A DNA stretch of 64,000 nucleotides, taken from assembly GCF_036632915.2 (NCBI RefSeq), contig NZ_CP155552.1, positions 2,852,001-2,916,000 of the forward strand, read 5' to 3'. A program made the translations under genes and the position numbers. Source of the stretch: Faecalibacterium taiwanense. Its GTDB lineage: Bacteria; Bacillota; Clostridia; Oscillospirales; Ruminococcaceae. Every line of letters begins with the position of its first letter. Position 1 is the first letter of the stretch. The notes under the pieces were generated by a model. The model saw only the letters and a list, made by a program, of their open reading frames with translations. It did no database searches and was not told the origin of the DNA. Below, one piece after another: positions 36,474-45,812 of this stretch.

Positions 36474-37031
36474 ATGAACTACGCAACCATCAAATACTAT
36501 GACATTGCCAACGGCCCGGGGGTGCGCACCAGCGTGTTCGTGTCCGGCTGCCGCCACCACTGCCCGGGGTGCTTCAACGCCGTGGCGTGGGACTTTGACT
36601 ATGGCCAGCCCTTCGACAAACCCACCCGCAACGAAGTGTTTGCATCCTGCCAGCCGGACTATATCGCGGGTCTTTCTCTGCTGGGCGGCGAACCCATGGA
36701 GCCGGAAAATCAGCGGGAGCTGCTGCCCTTCGTGCGCAACTTCAAGGCCTTGTACCCGAACAAAACGGTATGGTGCTATTCCGGCTACACCTGGGAACAG
36801 CTGACCGGCAAAGAGCCAAGTCTTGCCCGGTGTGAAGCCACCGACGAGCTGCTGAGCCTGCTGGATGTGCTGGTGGACGGCGAGTTCGTGCAGGCAAAGC
36901 ACGATATCTCCCTGCGGTTCCGCGGCAGCAGCAACCAGCGTCTTCTGGATGTGAAAAAGACCCTTGCCGCCGGGGAGCCCGTGTGGTGGGAGGACGAAAA
37001 GGTGTTCGCCACCCATACTATGGAAAAATAA
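36474..37031 (+). CDS. nrdG: NrdD-activating radical SAM enzyme
   Basis: 185 residues. CRHHCPGC is the CxxxCxxC motif holding the 4Fe-4S cluster that cleaves S-adenosylmethionine and places the glycyl radical on NrdD; LLGGEPM follows. ATG at 36474 (MNYATIKYYDIANGPGVRT) matches the family N-terminus. Confidence 0.96.
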   Translation: MNYATIKYYDIANGPGVRTSVFVSGCRHHCPGCFNAVAWDFDYGQPFDKPTRNEVFASCQPDYIAGLSLLGGEPMEPENQRELLPFVRNFKALYPNKTVWCYSGYTWEQLTGKEPSLARCEATDELLSLLDVLVDGEFVQAKHDISLRFRGSSNQRLLDVKKTLAAGEPVWWEDEKVFATHTMEK

Positions 37032-37046
37032 ACACAACAGAAAAGA

Positions 37047-37103
37047 GCGTCCGGTTTTCCACTTCCTGAACGGAACGTGTGGAAAACTGGACGCTTTCTT
37101 TTT
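37047..37103. terminator. Bidirectional terminator, nrdG and recQ
   Basis: GCGTCCGGTTTTCCAC and GTGGAAAACTGGACGC arms (one mismatch) with T-rich sequence after and A-rich sequence before, between convergent genes. Confidence 0.8.
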
Positions 37104-37106
37104 GTT

Positions 37107-38684
37107 TTATTCTCTGCTGCCCACGGCATCCTCGATGATGCGCAGGAATGCATTGCCGTAGCGGGCGGCTTTCTTCTCGCCCACACCGCTGATATTCAGC
37201 AGTTCGTCGGTGCTCAGCGGCTTTTTCTCCACCATCTCCCGCAGGGTGGCATCACTGAACACCATAAAGGCCGGGATATTCTGCTTTCCGGCCAGCCGCT
37301 TGCGCTGAGCATAGAGGGCATTCAGCAGCTTTTCGTCAAACTCGCTCAGCTCGCCTGCCACCGCCTTTGTGCGGCGCGGCTTCTCGGTCAGGCGGCGGGC
37401 ATTATCCGCCGCGCGCCGCCGGGAATACTCCACCTGTAGCTGCGCTTCCTGCTCTGCGGCCAGACAGCAGGAGCAGTTGCCGCATTTCTTTGGTGCAGCT
37501 TCGCCGAAGTAATGCAGCAGAAATCCCCGCAGACAATCCTGCGTGGTGGAATAAAATGTCATGTACTTGAGTCGTTCCTCGGCCTTGCGGGCAGCTTCGG
37601 CCTTTACATCGGCGGGCAGGCCGTTGTCTGCCTCCATCTCCTTCTCGATGAAGAACCGGATGGTGCGCACATCGGTGCCGGAATAGAGCAGCGTGCACCG
37701 GGCGGGCTGTCCATCGCGGCCTGCACGGCCTGCTTCCTGATAATAACTTTCCAGATCCTTGGGCATGTTATAGTGGATCACGAACCGTACGTTGGGCTTG
37801 TCGATGCCCATGCCAAAGGCGTTGGTCGCCACCATGACCTGCACCCGGTCGTAGAGGAAATCGTCCTGATTCTTCCGCCGGGTATCCGCGTCCAGCTTGG
37901 CATGGTAGGCCGCAGCCCGGATACCGCGGCTCTGCAGCAGGCGGGCAGTCTCATCCACCTGCTTTGTGGTGCTGCAGTAGACGATGCCCGCGTTGTCACC
38001 CTCTTTCAGCACAAGATCCAGCAGCTCCTTCGGCTTCTGGCTGGGCAGGGCGCGCCGGGTCTCAAAATAGAGGTTGGGCCGGTCAAAGCTGGTGGTCACC
38101 TCGTAGGGCTTGTGCAAGGCCAGCTGTTCCCGGATGTCGTCCCGCACATGGGCGGTGGCCGTGGCCGTGAACGCGCCCACCACCGGACGGCTGGGCAGGC
38201 TGTCCACAAAGGCTTTGATGCGCAGGTAGCTGGGCCGGAAGTCCTGCCCCCACTGGCTGATGCAGTGGGCCTCGTCCACCGTCACCATGCTGATGGGCCT
38301 TTCCTGTGCGAACCGCTGGAAGCCGGGCATTTCCAGCCGCTCCGGTGCCACATAGATGATCTTGTACCAGCCTTCCCGGGCGCGGCGCAGCATCAGGGCC
38401 TTCTGGTTATCGTTCAGGCTGTTGTTCAAAAAGGCCGCCGCCACACCGGCCTGTACCAGTGCCCCCACCTGATCCTTCATCAGGCTGACCAGCGGCGACA
38501 CCACGATGGTGATGCCCGGCAAAAGCAGCGCCGGCACCTGATAACAGATGGATTTGCCCGCACCGGTGGGCATCACCGCCAGTACATCCTGCCCGTCCAG
38601 CAGCCGCCGGACGATGTCCTCCTGTCCGGGGCGGAAGCTGTCGTAGCCGAATACCTTTTTTAAGATCGAGTGCGGGTTTTCCAT
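37107..38684 (-). CDS. recQ: ATP-dependent DNA helicase RecQ
   Basis: 3'-5' helicase for recombination and repair. 525 residues: PTGAGKSICYQ (motif I), DEAH as TVDEAHCISQWG, QEAGRAGRDGQ (motif VI), zinc-binding CGNCSCC, and a C-terminal HRDC domain (about 430-520). Shorter than E. coli RecQ (about 610) because the winged-helix part is reduced. ATG at 38684 with GGAGGG upstream. Confidence 0.95.
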   Translation of the reverse strand: MENPHSILKKVFGYDSFRPGQEDIVRRLLDGQDVLAVMPTGAGKSICYQVPALLLPGITIVVSPLVSLMKDQVGALVQAGVAAAFLNNSLNDNQKALMLRRAREGWYKIIYVAPERLEMPGFQRFAQERPISMVTVDEAHCISQWGQDFRPSYLRIKAFVDSLPSRPVVGAFTATATAHVRDDIREQLALHKPYEVTTSFDRPNLYFETRRALPSQKPKELLDLVLKEGDNAGIVYCSTTKQVDETARLLQSRGIRAAAYHAKLDADTRRKNQDDFLYDRVQVMVATNAFGMGIDKPNVRFVIHYNMPKDLESYYQEAGRAGRDGQPARCTLLYSGTDVRTIRFFIEKEMEADNGLPADVKAEAARKAEERLKYMTFYSTTQDCLRGFLLHYFGEAAPKKCGNCSCCLAAEQEAQLQVEYSRRRAADNARRLTEKPRRTKAVAGELSEFDEKLLNALYAQRKRLAGKQNIPAFMVFSDATLREMVEKKPLSTDELLNISGVGEKKAARYGNAFLRIIEDAVGSRE

Positions 38685-38856
38685 GGGTCCCTCCGTATCA
38701 TAGAATAGGTTTTTTCTGCGCAATGTCTTCAAAACCATATTAGTATACCACAAAAGCCGGGCTTTTGCGCAGGTGCAGAGCCGTTTTTTTGGCAAAAAGC
38801 ACGAAATGTCAAAGGTAATTTTTTTGCAAATGATAGCTTTTCAGGCGCGAAAATGA

Positions 38857-38862
38857 TATAAT
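38857..38862 (+). promoter_or_regulatory. Extended -10 promoter element of the GT2 gene
   Basis: TGATATAAT: a perfect TATAAT preceded by an extended TGn; no clear -35. About 70 nt before the start. Confidence 0.5.
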
Positions 38863-38932
38863 AGGAGCACATAACTCCATGCCCGGCGTGTTTTATGCGC
38901 CGACTGTTGATAGAAAAAGGAGCAATCATCTT

Positions 38933-39961
38933 ATGCAGCAGAAACTCATCACCTTTGCCGTTCCGTGCTACAACTCGGCGGCATATATGCGCCATTGCGT
39001 CGAGACCCTGCTTTCTGCCGGAGAGCAGGCCGAGATCATCCTTGTGGACGACGGTTCCGTGAAGGACGATACCCCTGCCATCTGCGACGAGTACGCCGCC
39101 AAATATCCCACCATCGTCAAGGCCATCCATCAGGAAAACGGCGGCCACGGCGAGGGTGTGAATCAGGGCATCCGCAACGCCACCGGCCTGTATTATAAGG
39201 TAGTGGACAGCGACGACTGGCTGGACACCGACGCCCTGAAAAAGGTTCTGGCCCGCCTGACCACTCTGGTGGCCCGCGGCACCGCGCCGGACATGATGAT
39301 CTGCAACTACGTGTATGAGCATGTGGAGGACAACACCACCCTGACCGTGCGCTACACCAACGTGTTCCCGCAGAACCGCCTGTTCAACTGGACCCATGTG
39401 GGCCACTTCCGCCCGGACCAGAACATCCTGATGCACTCGGTGATGTACCGCACCGAGGTGCTGCGCAAGTGCGGCATGGTGCTGCCCAAGCACACCTTCT
39501 ATGTGGACAACATTTTTGTCTACCAGCCCCTGCCCTATGTCAAGAGCATGTACTACATGGATCTGGATCTGTACCGCTACTTCATTGGCCGTGCCGACCA
39601 AAGCGTGAACGAGAGCATCATGGTAAAGCGGGTGGATCAGCAGCTGCGGGTCACCCGGCACATGATCGACTGTCAGGATCTGGATGAGCTGAAGGATCAG
39701 AAACGTCTGCACGCTTACATGGTGCACTATCTGTCCGTGATGATGGCCGTGAGCGACATCTTCCTGCTGCTGGACGGCAGCGACGAGGCAAAGGCCAAGC
39801 GCACCGGGCTGTGGCAGTACCTCAAGGACCACGTAAGCACCGGTGTTTACCGCGCCGTGCGCTACAATCTGGGCGGTCTGACCGACCTGAAGTTCCCCGG
39901 CGGCGACAAGCTCACTCTGGGCGTCTACCGCCAGCTGCGCAAGGTCTTCAAGTTCAACTGA
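38933..39961 (+). CDS. Family 2 glycosyltransferase
   Basis: 342 residues. FAVPCYNSAAYM, ILVDDGS and VVDSDDW (DxD for metal-bound nucleotide sugar) are GT2 hallmarks. No membrane helix; probably cytosolic synthesis of a surface glycan. ATG at 38933 behind AAAAAGGAG. Followed by a palindromic repeat element. Confidence 0.92.
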   Translation: MQQKLITFAVPCYNSAAYMRHCVETLLSAGEQAEIILVDDGSVKDDTPAICDEYAAKYPTIVKAIHQENGGHGEGVNQGIRNATGLYYKVVDSDDWLDTDALKKVLARLTTLVARGTAPDMMICNYVYEHVEDNTTLTVRYTNVFPQNRLFNWTHVGHFRPDQNILMHSVMYRTEVLRKCGMVLPKHTFYVDNIFVYQPLPYVKSMYYMDLDLYRYFIGRADQSVNESIMVKRVDQQLRVTRHMIDCQDLDELKDQKRLHAYMVHYLSVMMAVSDIFLLLDGSDEAKAKRTGLWQYLKDHVSTGVYRAVRYNLGGLTDLKFPGGDKLTLGVYRQLRKVFKFN

Positions 39962-39974
39962 TTCTTTGGAATTT

Positions 39975-40108
39975 ACTCCTTCCGTCACGTCTTACGCCGT
40001 GCCAGCTCCCTCAAAGAGGGAGCCTTTGGCAGAATGGAACACCTCTCCTTCTCGCCAGAGCCTCCCTCCGTGAGGGAGGTGGCATCGCGCAGCGATGACG
40101 GAAGGAGT
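39975..40108. repeat. Intergenic palindromic repeat element
   Basis: ACTCCTTCCGTCA (39975-39987) and TGACGGAAGGAGT (40096-40108) are perfect terminal inverted repeats, with internal GCTCCCTC/GAGGGAGC and GCCTCCCTC/GAGGGAGG arms. Same architecture as 9992-10112 but different ends. Confidence 0.75.
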
Positions 40109-40157
40109 TTCTTTTATTTGCCCGACCGGAGCTCTTTGCCGGGGCTCCATATTCCGG

Positions 40158-40186
40158 TTGCTTTTTGTCTGGGCGGATAGTATACT
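40158..40186 (+). promoter_or_regulatory. Promoter-like site before the antiporter remnant
   Basis: TTGCTT, 17 nt, TATACT. Confidence 0.45.
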
Positions 40187-40264
40187 GGACGTATATACGT
40201 TTTTTCTGGCTGTGCTGCGTTTTCCCTTTTCGTTCTTTCCTTTCGCTGATCGCGGGCCCGCTGC

Positions 40265-40513
40265 AGTGATGATATCCAGAAGTACCTCGGCATCACCCTG
40301 CTGCCGCAGGCCGGTGTGGCACTTGGCATGGCTGCCACAGCCGCCCAGCTCTCGGACGGCCACATGGTGCGCAACGTGGTGCTGTTCTCGGTGCTGGTGT
40401 ATGAGCTGGCAGGCCCCACGCTGAACAAGATCGCACTGACTGCCGCTGGAGAGATCCGTCCCGAGGGACGCACCAGCGCCCGTGTGGAGAACAAGCCGGA
40501 AGAAGTTGCATAA
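40265..40513 (+). pseudogene. C-terminal remnant of a cation/proton antiporter
   Basis: About 80 codons reading KYLGITLLPQAGVALGMA, then VVLFSVLVYELAGPTLNKIA and a hydrophilic end. This is the last helix region of a CPA-type Na+/H+ or K+/H+ antiporter; the rest (about 300-400 residues) is absent and no start codon with a ribosome site is visible. Sequence between the repeat element and the remnant shows no antiporter coding. Confidence 0.7.
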
Positions 40514-40546
40514 AAGGTTGTTTTTTGTCGAAATGTCACGCAATCA

Positions 40547-40575
40547 TTGACGAACCCTGTTATTTTTTGTATACT
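40547..40575 (+). promoter_or_regulatory. Promoter of the AbrB-type regulator
   Basis: TTGACG, 17 nt, TATACT, 83 nt before the start. Confidence 0.8.
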
Positions 40576-40657
40576 GAGCATAGCGCCACTGGAACAATTT
40601 TCCTATTGTGTCACAGACTGGCTATCACAGGAAAAGGATAAAGGAGAATGGAATACT

Positions 40658-40909
40658 ATGAAAAGTACCGGTATCGTCCGCGGCATCGATGCGCTGGGCC
40701 GCATCGTTCTGCCCAAGGAGCTGCGCACCAGTATGCATCTGGACACTGACACCAAGCTGGAGATCTTTGTGGATGGCGACTCCATCGTGCTCAAAAAGCA
40801 TCGGCCCGCCGGCAGCTGCGATTTCTGCGGCGAGGTGGATGAGTCTTCGGTGCAGTTTGCGGGCTACTGCATCTGCCCGGCCTGCCGCCGCAAGATCGGT
40901 GCACTGTAA
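40658..40909 (+). CDS. AbrB/SpoVT-type regulator with zinc ribbon
   Basis: 83 residues. N-terminal swapped-hairpin DNA-binding domain (GIVRGIDALGRIVLPKELR, then LEIFVDGDSIVLKKH) and a C-terminal zinc ribbon with CDFC and CPAC pairs. AbrB-like proteins act as transition-state regulators; the target here is unknown. AAAGGAG upstream of the ATG. A hydrolase gene follows 24 nt later, probably the same transcript. Confidence 0.88.
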   Translation: MKSTGIVRGIDALGRIVLPKELRTSMHLDTDTKLEIFVDGDSIVLKKHRPAGSCDFCGEVDESSVQFAGYCICPACRRKIGAL

Positions 40910-40933
40910 AACACACAAAAAGGAGGCTCTACT

Positions 40934-41863
40934 ATGAGCCAGATGATTGATTTCACCGTCCCGTCCACTGTGCCGGGGCGGACTTTGCATGCCTTCCGCT
41001 GTGTGCCGGAGGGTGAAGTAAAGGCGGTTCTGCAGCTGTCCCACGGCATGGTGGAATTTATTGACCGCTACAAGCCGCTGGCGGAATATCTGGCCGGGCG
41101 GGGCATTCTTGTTACCGGCCACGACCATTTGGGCCACGGCGGCTCCATCCGCACCAAAGCGGACTACGGCTACTTTGCCGAGCCGGACGGCAACCGCGCC
41201 GTTCTGGCCGACCTGCACGCCATGACCGTGCGCACCAAAGAGCTGTACCCGGGCGTGCCTTATTTTCTGCTGGGGCACAGCATGGGTTCGTTCTATGCCC
41301 GGCAGTATTTATGCGAATACGGCCATGAGCTGGACGGAGCCATCATCATGGGCACCGGCTTCCAGCCCAAGGCACTGGTGCAGTTTGCCAAGACCCTCTG
41401 CCGGGTGCTGGCGGTCTTTCATGGCTGGCAGTACCGCAGCAAGTTCGTGGCCAACATGTCCTTTATGGGCTACAACAAAGGGCTGGAGGGCCGCACCACC
41501 CACGACTGGCTCAACCGCGATCAGGCCGAGGTGGACAAATATCTGGCCGACGAACGCTGCACCTTTACCTTTACGCTGAACGCCTACTACAGCATGTTCA
41601 GCGGCATCCTGCGCCTGCACGACCCGGCGTTCCTTGCAAAAATGCCCAAAGACCTGCCGCTGCTGTTCTTGGCTGGCGATGCCGACCCGGTGGGCGAACA
41701 GGGCAAGGGCGTGCAGCGTGCCATCCAGAGCCTGAAAGACGCCGGTGTGCAGAACATTGAGTGCAAGCTGTACCCCGGTGCCCGGCATGAACTGCTGGTG
41801 GAAACGAACCATCAGGAAGTGTTTGAAGATATCGGCAGCTGGCTGGAAAAGCATCTTGCCTGA
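40934..41863 (+). CDS. Alpha/beta hydrolase, lysophospholipase/monoglyceride-lipase type
   Basis: 309 residues, Hydrolase_4 pattern. Nucleophile elbow GHSMGS, acid in DADPVGEQ, catalytic His in GARHELL; oxyanion region LSHGMVEFIDRY. No signal peptide, so cytosolic. Substrate not determinable. AGGAGG precedes the ATG. Confidence 0.9.
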   Translation: MSQMIDFTVPSTVPGRTLHAFRCVPEGEVKAVLQLSHGMVEFIDRYKPLAEYLAGRGILVTGHDHLGHGGSIRTKADYGYFAEPDGNRAVLADLHAMTVRTKELYPGVPYFLLGHSMGSFYARQYLCEYGHELDGAIIMGTGFQPKALVQFAKTLCRVLAVFHGWQYRSKFVANMSFMGYNKGLEGRTTHDWLNRDQAEVDKYLADERCTFTFTLNAYYSMFSGILRLHDPAFLAKMPKDLPLLFLAGDADPVGEQGKGVQRAIQSLKDAGVQNIECKLYPGARHELLVETNHQEVFEDIGSWLEKHLA

Positions 41864-41987
41864 TCTGCCGCATCCGTTTTACCGTCATTCTGAGGAATGG
41901 CGGTACTTTTTGCCCTAATGGCTGGCGGCACTTTTGCCAGCCTGACCGGCAAAAATGCCCGGCACTGAAAGTTTTCCCGATTGCTGA

Positions 41988-42021
41988 AAAAGTCCCCGGA
42001 ACCAGCGTTCCGGGGACTTTC
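41988..42021. terminator. Bidirectional terminator, hydrolase and flippase genes
   Basis: AAAGTCCCCGGAA/TTCCGGGGACTTT perfect arms with A-run before and T-rich sequence after, between convergent genes. Confidence 0.85.
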
Positions 42022-42044
42022 TGCGTTTATTTTCAGTTATGCTG

Positions 42045-43535
42045 TTATGCTTTCTTGGGTGCGATCCAGCCGTCGATCACATTTACCAGTGCCTTGCCGC
42101 GGCGGCCCAGAAGCTTGGGCAGCAGGACACGGGCCATGGCCCACACACCGGCAAAGTTGTACAGGATGATCAGCGCCGTGATGATGCCGGTCCACAGGCC
42201 ATAGAGCGGCGTTTCGGCCAGCAGCACAAAGGCTTCGATCACCAGCGCAGCCGCATTCACCAGCACGCGGCCCGGATGTACCTGCATCCCGATCATGCGG
42301 TGGGCATCGATGGCGCGCAGGGTGAACACCAGCGCAAGGCCAAGGAAGGACGCATAGGTAGCGCCCACAGGCCCCCACCACTTGATGAAGAAGTAGTTCA
42401 TGATGCAGTTGCTCACAGCACCCGCCATCATGGTGATCATGCTGCGGGCGGACTTTTTATTCACCACATACACGCTGTTCATGAACTGGTTGAAGCAGCT
42501 GCAGGTGGAAGCCAGCACAAGGAAGGGCACAAAGTGCCATGCATAGTAGTAGTTGGACTTCATCACGTGCATCACCGGGCGGCACAGCCAGATGATACCG
42601 GCTGCGCAGCAGAACAGCACACTGGAATAGGTGCGGAAAATTTTGGTAAAGAACTTTGCGCGGCCCTCTTCCTCGGTCACAGCGGAAAGCTGCCATGCAT
42701 CGTAGAAGATCAGGCCCAGCGTAGTAAGGATGGTGGGCAGGAAATAGCCGGTGGAAAGCAGGCCGCTCCATGCATTGCCGTCGCGGCCGTCCAGACCGTT
42801 GCACATCTCACGCACAAAGAACAGGTCGGATGCGTTGATGATCCAGAAGCTGATCTGTGCCGGGATCATGGGCAGCGAGAAGCGCAGCATCTGCTTCCAC
42901 AGATCCTTGTTGATGCCCTTCAGCTCCACATAGTTCCACAGCTTGCCGGTGAACATCAGGAACAGCACACTGGAAAGGTCGCCGCTGATGATGGCCAGCA
43001 GGTAGCCGTTGGCACCCCACTTGAAGCCCACCAGATACAGCACGTAGAAAGCCATAGTGGCTACGGTGCACAGCACGCCGTCCACGGCCACCAGCTTGTT
43101 CCACTGGCGGCTGCGCACGAACTGGGTGCACAGGGTGCGCAGGCAGCTCATGAGCACATAGATGTAAATGAGCAGGCCGTACTGTGCCATATCGGGCAGG
43201 AACTGCGCAATGGGCCAGCACAGCACCAGAATGCCAAAGCCGCCCAGAATGGTCAGCAGGCCGTTGGTGAACACCTGTTTTTCGCTGTTGCCCTTGTCCA
43301 GACCAAAGCGGATGATGGCGTTGGACATGCCCATGGACACGAACGGGATGAGCAGGTTCGCGTACTGGCTCAGGATCTTGGAAAGGCCCAGATCGGAGAT
43401 CTCCGCCATTGCATAGGTCAGGAACGGCTGGACGATCAGGGTGAGCAGCTTTGACGAAAAGCTGGAAATTGCAAAGATCAATGTGTTGCCGGCCAGCTTT
43501 GAATATTTATCGCCGGACTTTTTTTCGTTTTCCAA
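42045..43535 (-). CDS. Polysaccharide/oligosaccharide flippase (Wzx/MOP family)
   Basis: 496 residues with about 12-14 membrane helices, starting after a charged N-terminus (KKSGDKYSKLAGNTLIFAIS). The MATE-like pattern fits MOP flippases that export lipid-linked glycans. Probably works with surface-glycan enzymes such as the GT2 nearby, but no glycan cluster surrounds it. Ribosome site GGAGGGAA. Confidence 0.88.
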   Translation of the reverse strand: MENEKKSGDKYSKLAGNTLIFAISSFSSKLLTLIVQPFLTYAMAEISDLGLSKILSQYANLLIPFVSMGMSNAIIRFGLDKGNSEKQVFTNGLLTILGGFGILVLCWPIAQFLPDMAQYGLLIYIYVLMSCLRTLCTQFVRSRQWNKLVAVDGVLCTVATMAFYVLYLVGFKWGANGYLLAIISGDLSSVLFLMFTGKLWNYVELKGINKDLWKQMLRFSLPMIPAQISFWIINASDLFFVREMCNGLDGRDGNAWSGLLSTGYFLPTILTTLGLIFYDAWQLSAVTEEEGRAKFFTKIFRTYSSVLFCCAAGIIWLCRPVMHVMKSNYYYAWHFVPFLVLASTCSCFNQFMNSVYVVNKKSARSMITMMAGAVSNCIMNYFFIKWWGPVGATYASFLGLALVFTLRAIDAHRMIGMQVHPGRVLVNAAALVIEAFVLLAETPLYGLWTGIITALIILYNFAGVWAMARVLLPKLLGRRGKALVNVIDGWIAPKKA

Positions 43536-43611
43536 GGGAACTTCCCTCCTGTTTTACAATTCGGATGCGGGCCGGTCTGTGACTGCCCGCATCCGCTTTC
43601 CCACTATTTAG

Positions 43612-44166
43612 TCACTTTAAAAGCGCCCGCCGGGCTTTCCAGTCCGGCAGCAGCTTTGCCACCTCGGCCCAGAACGCCGGGCTGTGGTTGGGCTGCAAAA
43701 AGTGGCAGTACTCATGCACTACCACATAAATCTGCGCCGCCGGGGGCATATGATACAGCTGCAAAGCAAAGGTGATCTGCCGCTTTGCCATAAAGCACAC
43801 GCCCCACCGGCTGGTCATGCTGCGCACTTTGATAACAGGCTTGTGCCCGCCCAGCACTCCGGCAAAGGCCGGGTAGACCTTATCGCTCATGGCCGTAAAA
43901 TAGGCCAGCGCTGTTTCCTTATCCGGCAGAGACCGCGCTTCCTGCGCTGCGCGCCGCATGGCACGTTCCCGGGCCTGCTGCACCCAGTCGGCGCGTGCGG
44001 CCACAAAACGGTCTGCCGCTTCTGCGCTCGTCCGCAGGGGGATGCTCACCGCCACGGTGCCATCCTCCCGCACACGGATGTTCAGGTTCTTGACCCGTTT
44101 GCGGGTCAGCTCGTATTGGATGCCGCCTGCCGTGCGCAGCTGTGTCTCCTGCTTTCTGCCCGCCAT
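43612..44166 (-). CDS. YgjP/DUF45-type metallopeptidase
   Basis: 184 residues. VVHEYCHFLQPNHSPAFW gives the HExxH zinc site with a third His downstream; SRWGVC is the family motif before it. ATG at 44166 overlaps the end of the EamA gene by 2 nt beyond its stop region, so translation is likely coupled. Function of the family is poorly known. Confidence 0.88.
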   Translation of the reverse strand: MAGRKQETQLRTAGGIQYELTRKRVKNLNIRVREDGTVAVSIPLRTSAEAADRFVAARADWVQQARERAMRRAAQEARSLPDKETALAYFTAMSDKVYPAFAGVLGGHKPVIKVRSMTSRWGVCFMAKRQITFALQLYHMPPAAQIYVVVHEYCHFLQPNHSPAFWAEVAKLLPDWKARRALLK

Positions 44167-44170
44167 GAGG

Positions 44171-45091
44171 TCAGGTAGTCTTTTTTGCCCGGTGCAGCAT
44201 TTCCAGCGGCAGCTGGGCCAGCACCACGGCAGCAAAGATCAGCACGCAGCCAAAGACTTCCCGGGCAGAAAGGTTCTGGTGCAGCAGCATCCAGCCGCCC
44301 AGCGCACTGAACACGCTTTCCAGACACATGATCAGGCTGGCAATGGCGGGGTTCAGGTCCCGCTGGCCCAGAATTTGCAGGGTGTAGGCCACGCCGCTGG
44401 ACATGATGCCGCAGTAGAGGATCGGCAGCGCATTCTCCGCGAACTGCGCTGCGGAAGGTGTCTCGAACAGCAGAGCCGCAGCGGTGCTTTCCACCGACAC
44501 CACCAGAAACTCGGCAAGGCTCAGCCGCACGCCGTCCACCTGCGGGGCAAAGTGATCCACCGCAATGATCTGGAAGCTGAACAGCACCGCGCAGCTCAGC
44601 AGGAGCCAGTCGCTGGATTCGATGCTGCCAAAGCCGTTTTTCATGCACAGCAGATACAGGCCCAGCACGGCTACCACCATGCTCACCCACAGCTGCGCGC
44701 TTCCCTTGCGGCCCAGAAACAGGCCGAACACCGGCACCAGCACCACGTACATGGCGGTCAGGAAGCCAGCCTTTGCCGTGGACGGATTGATGGTAATGCC
44801 GATCTGCTGTGCAGCGGAAGCAGCAAACAGAAGGGTGCCGCACACAAAGCCTGCCGCCCGCAGCTTTTTCTTCTCGGCAGCAGTTTTGGGCTTTGCATCG
44901 GTGCCGCTTTTGCGGCGGATGGCATCAAACACCATCACCGTGGGGATCAGCACCAGTACAGCCAGCCAGCTGCGCCCGGCCAGAAAGCTGTAGGCTCCCA
45001 TGCCGGAACCGGCGCTCTGGGCCACAAAGGCTGTGCCCCAAATAAGGGAGCACAGCAGCAAAAGCAGAGAGTTCTTGGTTTGTGTGTTCAT
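44171..45091 (-). CDS. EamA/DMT-family transporter
   Basis: 306 residues with ten predicted membrane helices in two EamA repeats (SLIWGTAFVAQSAG near the start; ILYCGIMSSGVAYTLQILG in the second). Metabolite exporter type; substrate unknown. Shares one base with the preceding lipoprotein gene stop. Confidence 0.9.
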   Translation of the reverse strand: MNTQTKNSLLLLLCSLIWGTAFVAQSAGSGMGAYSFLAGRSWLAVLVLIPTVMVFDAIRRKSGTDAKPKTAAEKKKLRAAGFVCGTLLFAASAAQQIGITINPSTAKAGFLTAMYVVLVPVFGLFLGRKGSAQLWVSMVVAVLGLYLLCMKNGFGSIESSDWLLLSCAVLFSFQIIAVDHFAPQVDGVRLSLAEFLVVSVESTAAALLFETPSAAQFAENALPILYCGIMSSGVAYTLQILGQRDLNPAIASLIMCLESVFSALGGWMLLHQNLSAREVFGCVLIFAAVVLAQLPLEMLHRAKKTT

Positions 45092-45630
45092 CAGCCAATG
45101 CCCTCCACCTTCAGCAGGCCGTACAGGTAGTACTTGCTGGAGTCATAGGAGATGGTCACACGGTACTGCGCCGCCGGGTCCAGCCCGGAGATGGTGCAGC
45201 GGTAGTCGGTGCCGTCGGTATGGATATAATAGGTGCTGTCGGTCACATACTCTGCGCCGCCGTCCACCTTTTTCCACACGGCCACCTTGAACCGCTGGGT
45301 GCCCTCAGCCGTGCCGCAACCCATAATACTCAGCGTGCCGGAGGGCACGGTAAAGTAGCTGGTCTGGCGGCTCCAGATGCCGTTGAACACTGCATACAGG
45401 CAGCCATCCGCCGTGGCCGTGGCAAACTTGGCTGAGGAGTCTGCAATGCCCTGAATGATCAGCGGATCACCGGTCTGGTCGGCCCAGCGGGTAGTGTCCT
45501 CTTCCTGCACTTCGTCTGAAGTGCCCGATGCCTTGTGCACGATGCTCTTCAGGGTGTCCTTGCAGCCGATCAGGCCCACTGCAAGCACCAGCGCCATCAG
45601 CAGCACAACGATCCTTTTTTTCATCTTCAT
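45091..45630 (-). CDS. Lipoprotein of unknown function
   Basis: 179 residues. Signal MKMKKRIVVLLMALVLAVG then LIGC lipobox. The mature part looks like a beta-sandwich (fibronectin-like spacing near the C-terminus, CTISGLDPAAQYRVTISYD). The start at 45630 is supported by GAGG 6 nt upstream. In the same direction as EamA and DUF45 genes. Confidence 0.85.
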   Translation of the reverse strand: MKMKKRIVVLLMALVLAVGLIGCKDTLKSIVHKASGTSDEVQEEDTTRWADQTGDPLIIQGIADSSAKFATATADGCLYAVFNGIWSRQTSYFTVPSGTLSIMGCGTAEGTQRFKVAVWKKVDGGAEYVTDSTYYIHTDGTDYRCTISGLDPAAQYRVTISYDSSKYYLYGLLKVEGIG

Positions 45631-45775
45631 ACGTTTCCTCACGAAGCAATGCGCTTCTCTTTGTTTTTCATCCTTCCGCCCTGTTCTTGTACAGAGCAGA
45701 TACAGATATAGTATACCGCATTTTCCGGCGCTGTACAAGACGTTTGTCCTGTGCCGTACTGCAAGAAAAGCCCCG

Positions 45776-45796
45776 CCGGGGCTTTTCTTTTTGTGC
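45776..45796 (-). terminator. Terminator of the GHL10 gene
   Basis: AAAAGCCCC GCC GGGGCTTTT, followed on the minus strand by a short pyrimidine-rich stretch. Confidence 0.75.
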
Positions 45797-45812
45797 GGTT
45801 TGCCGCCCGATT

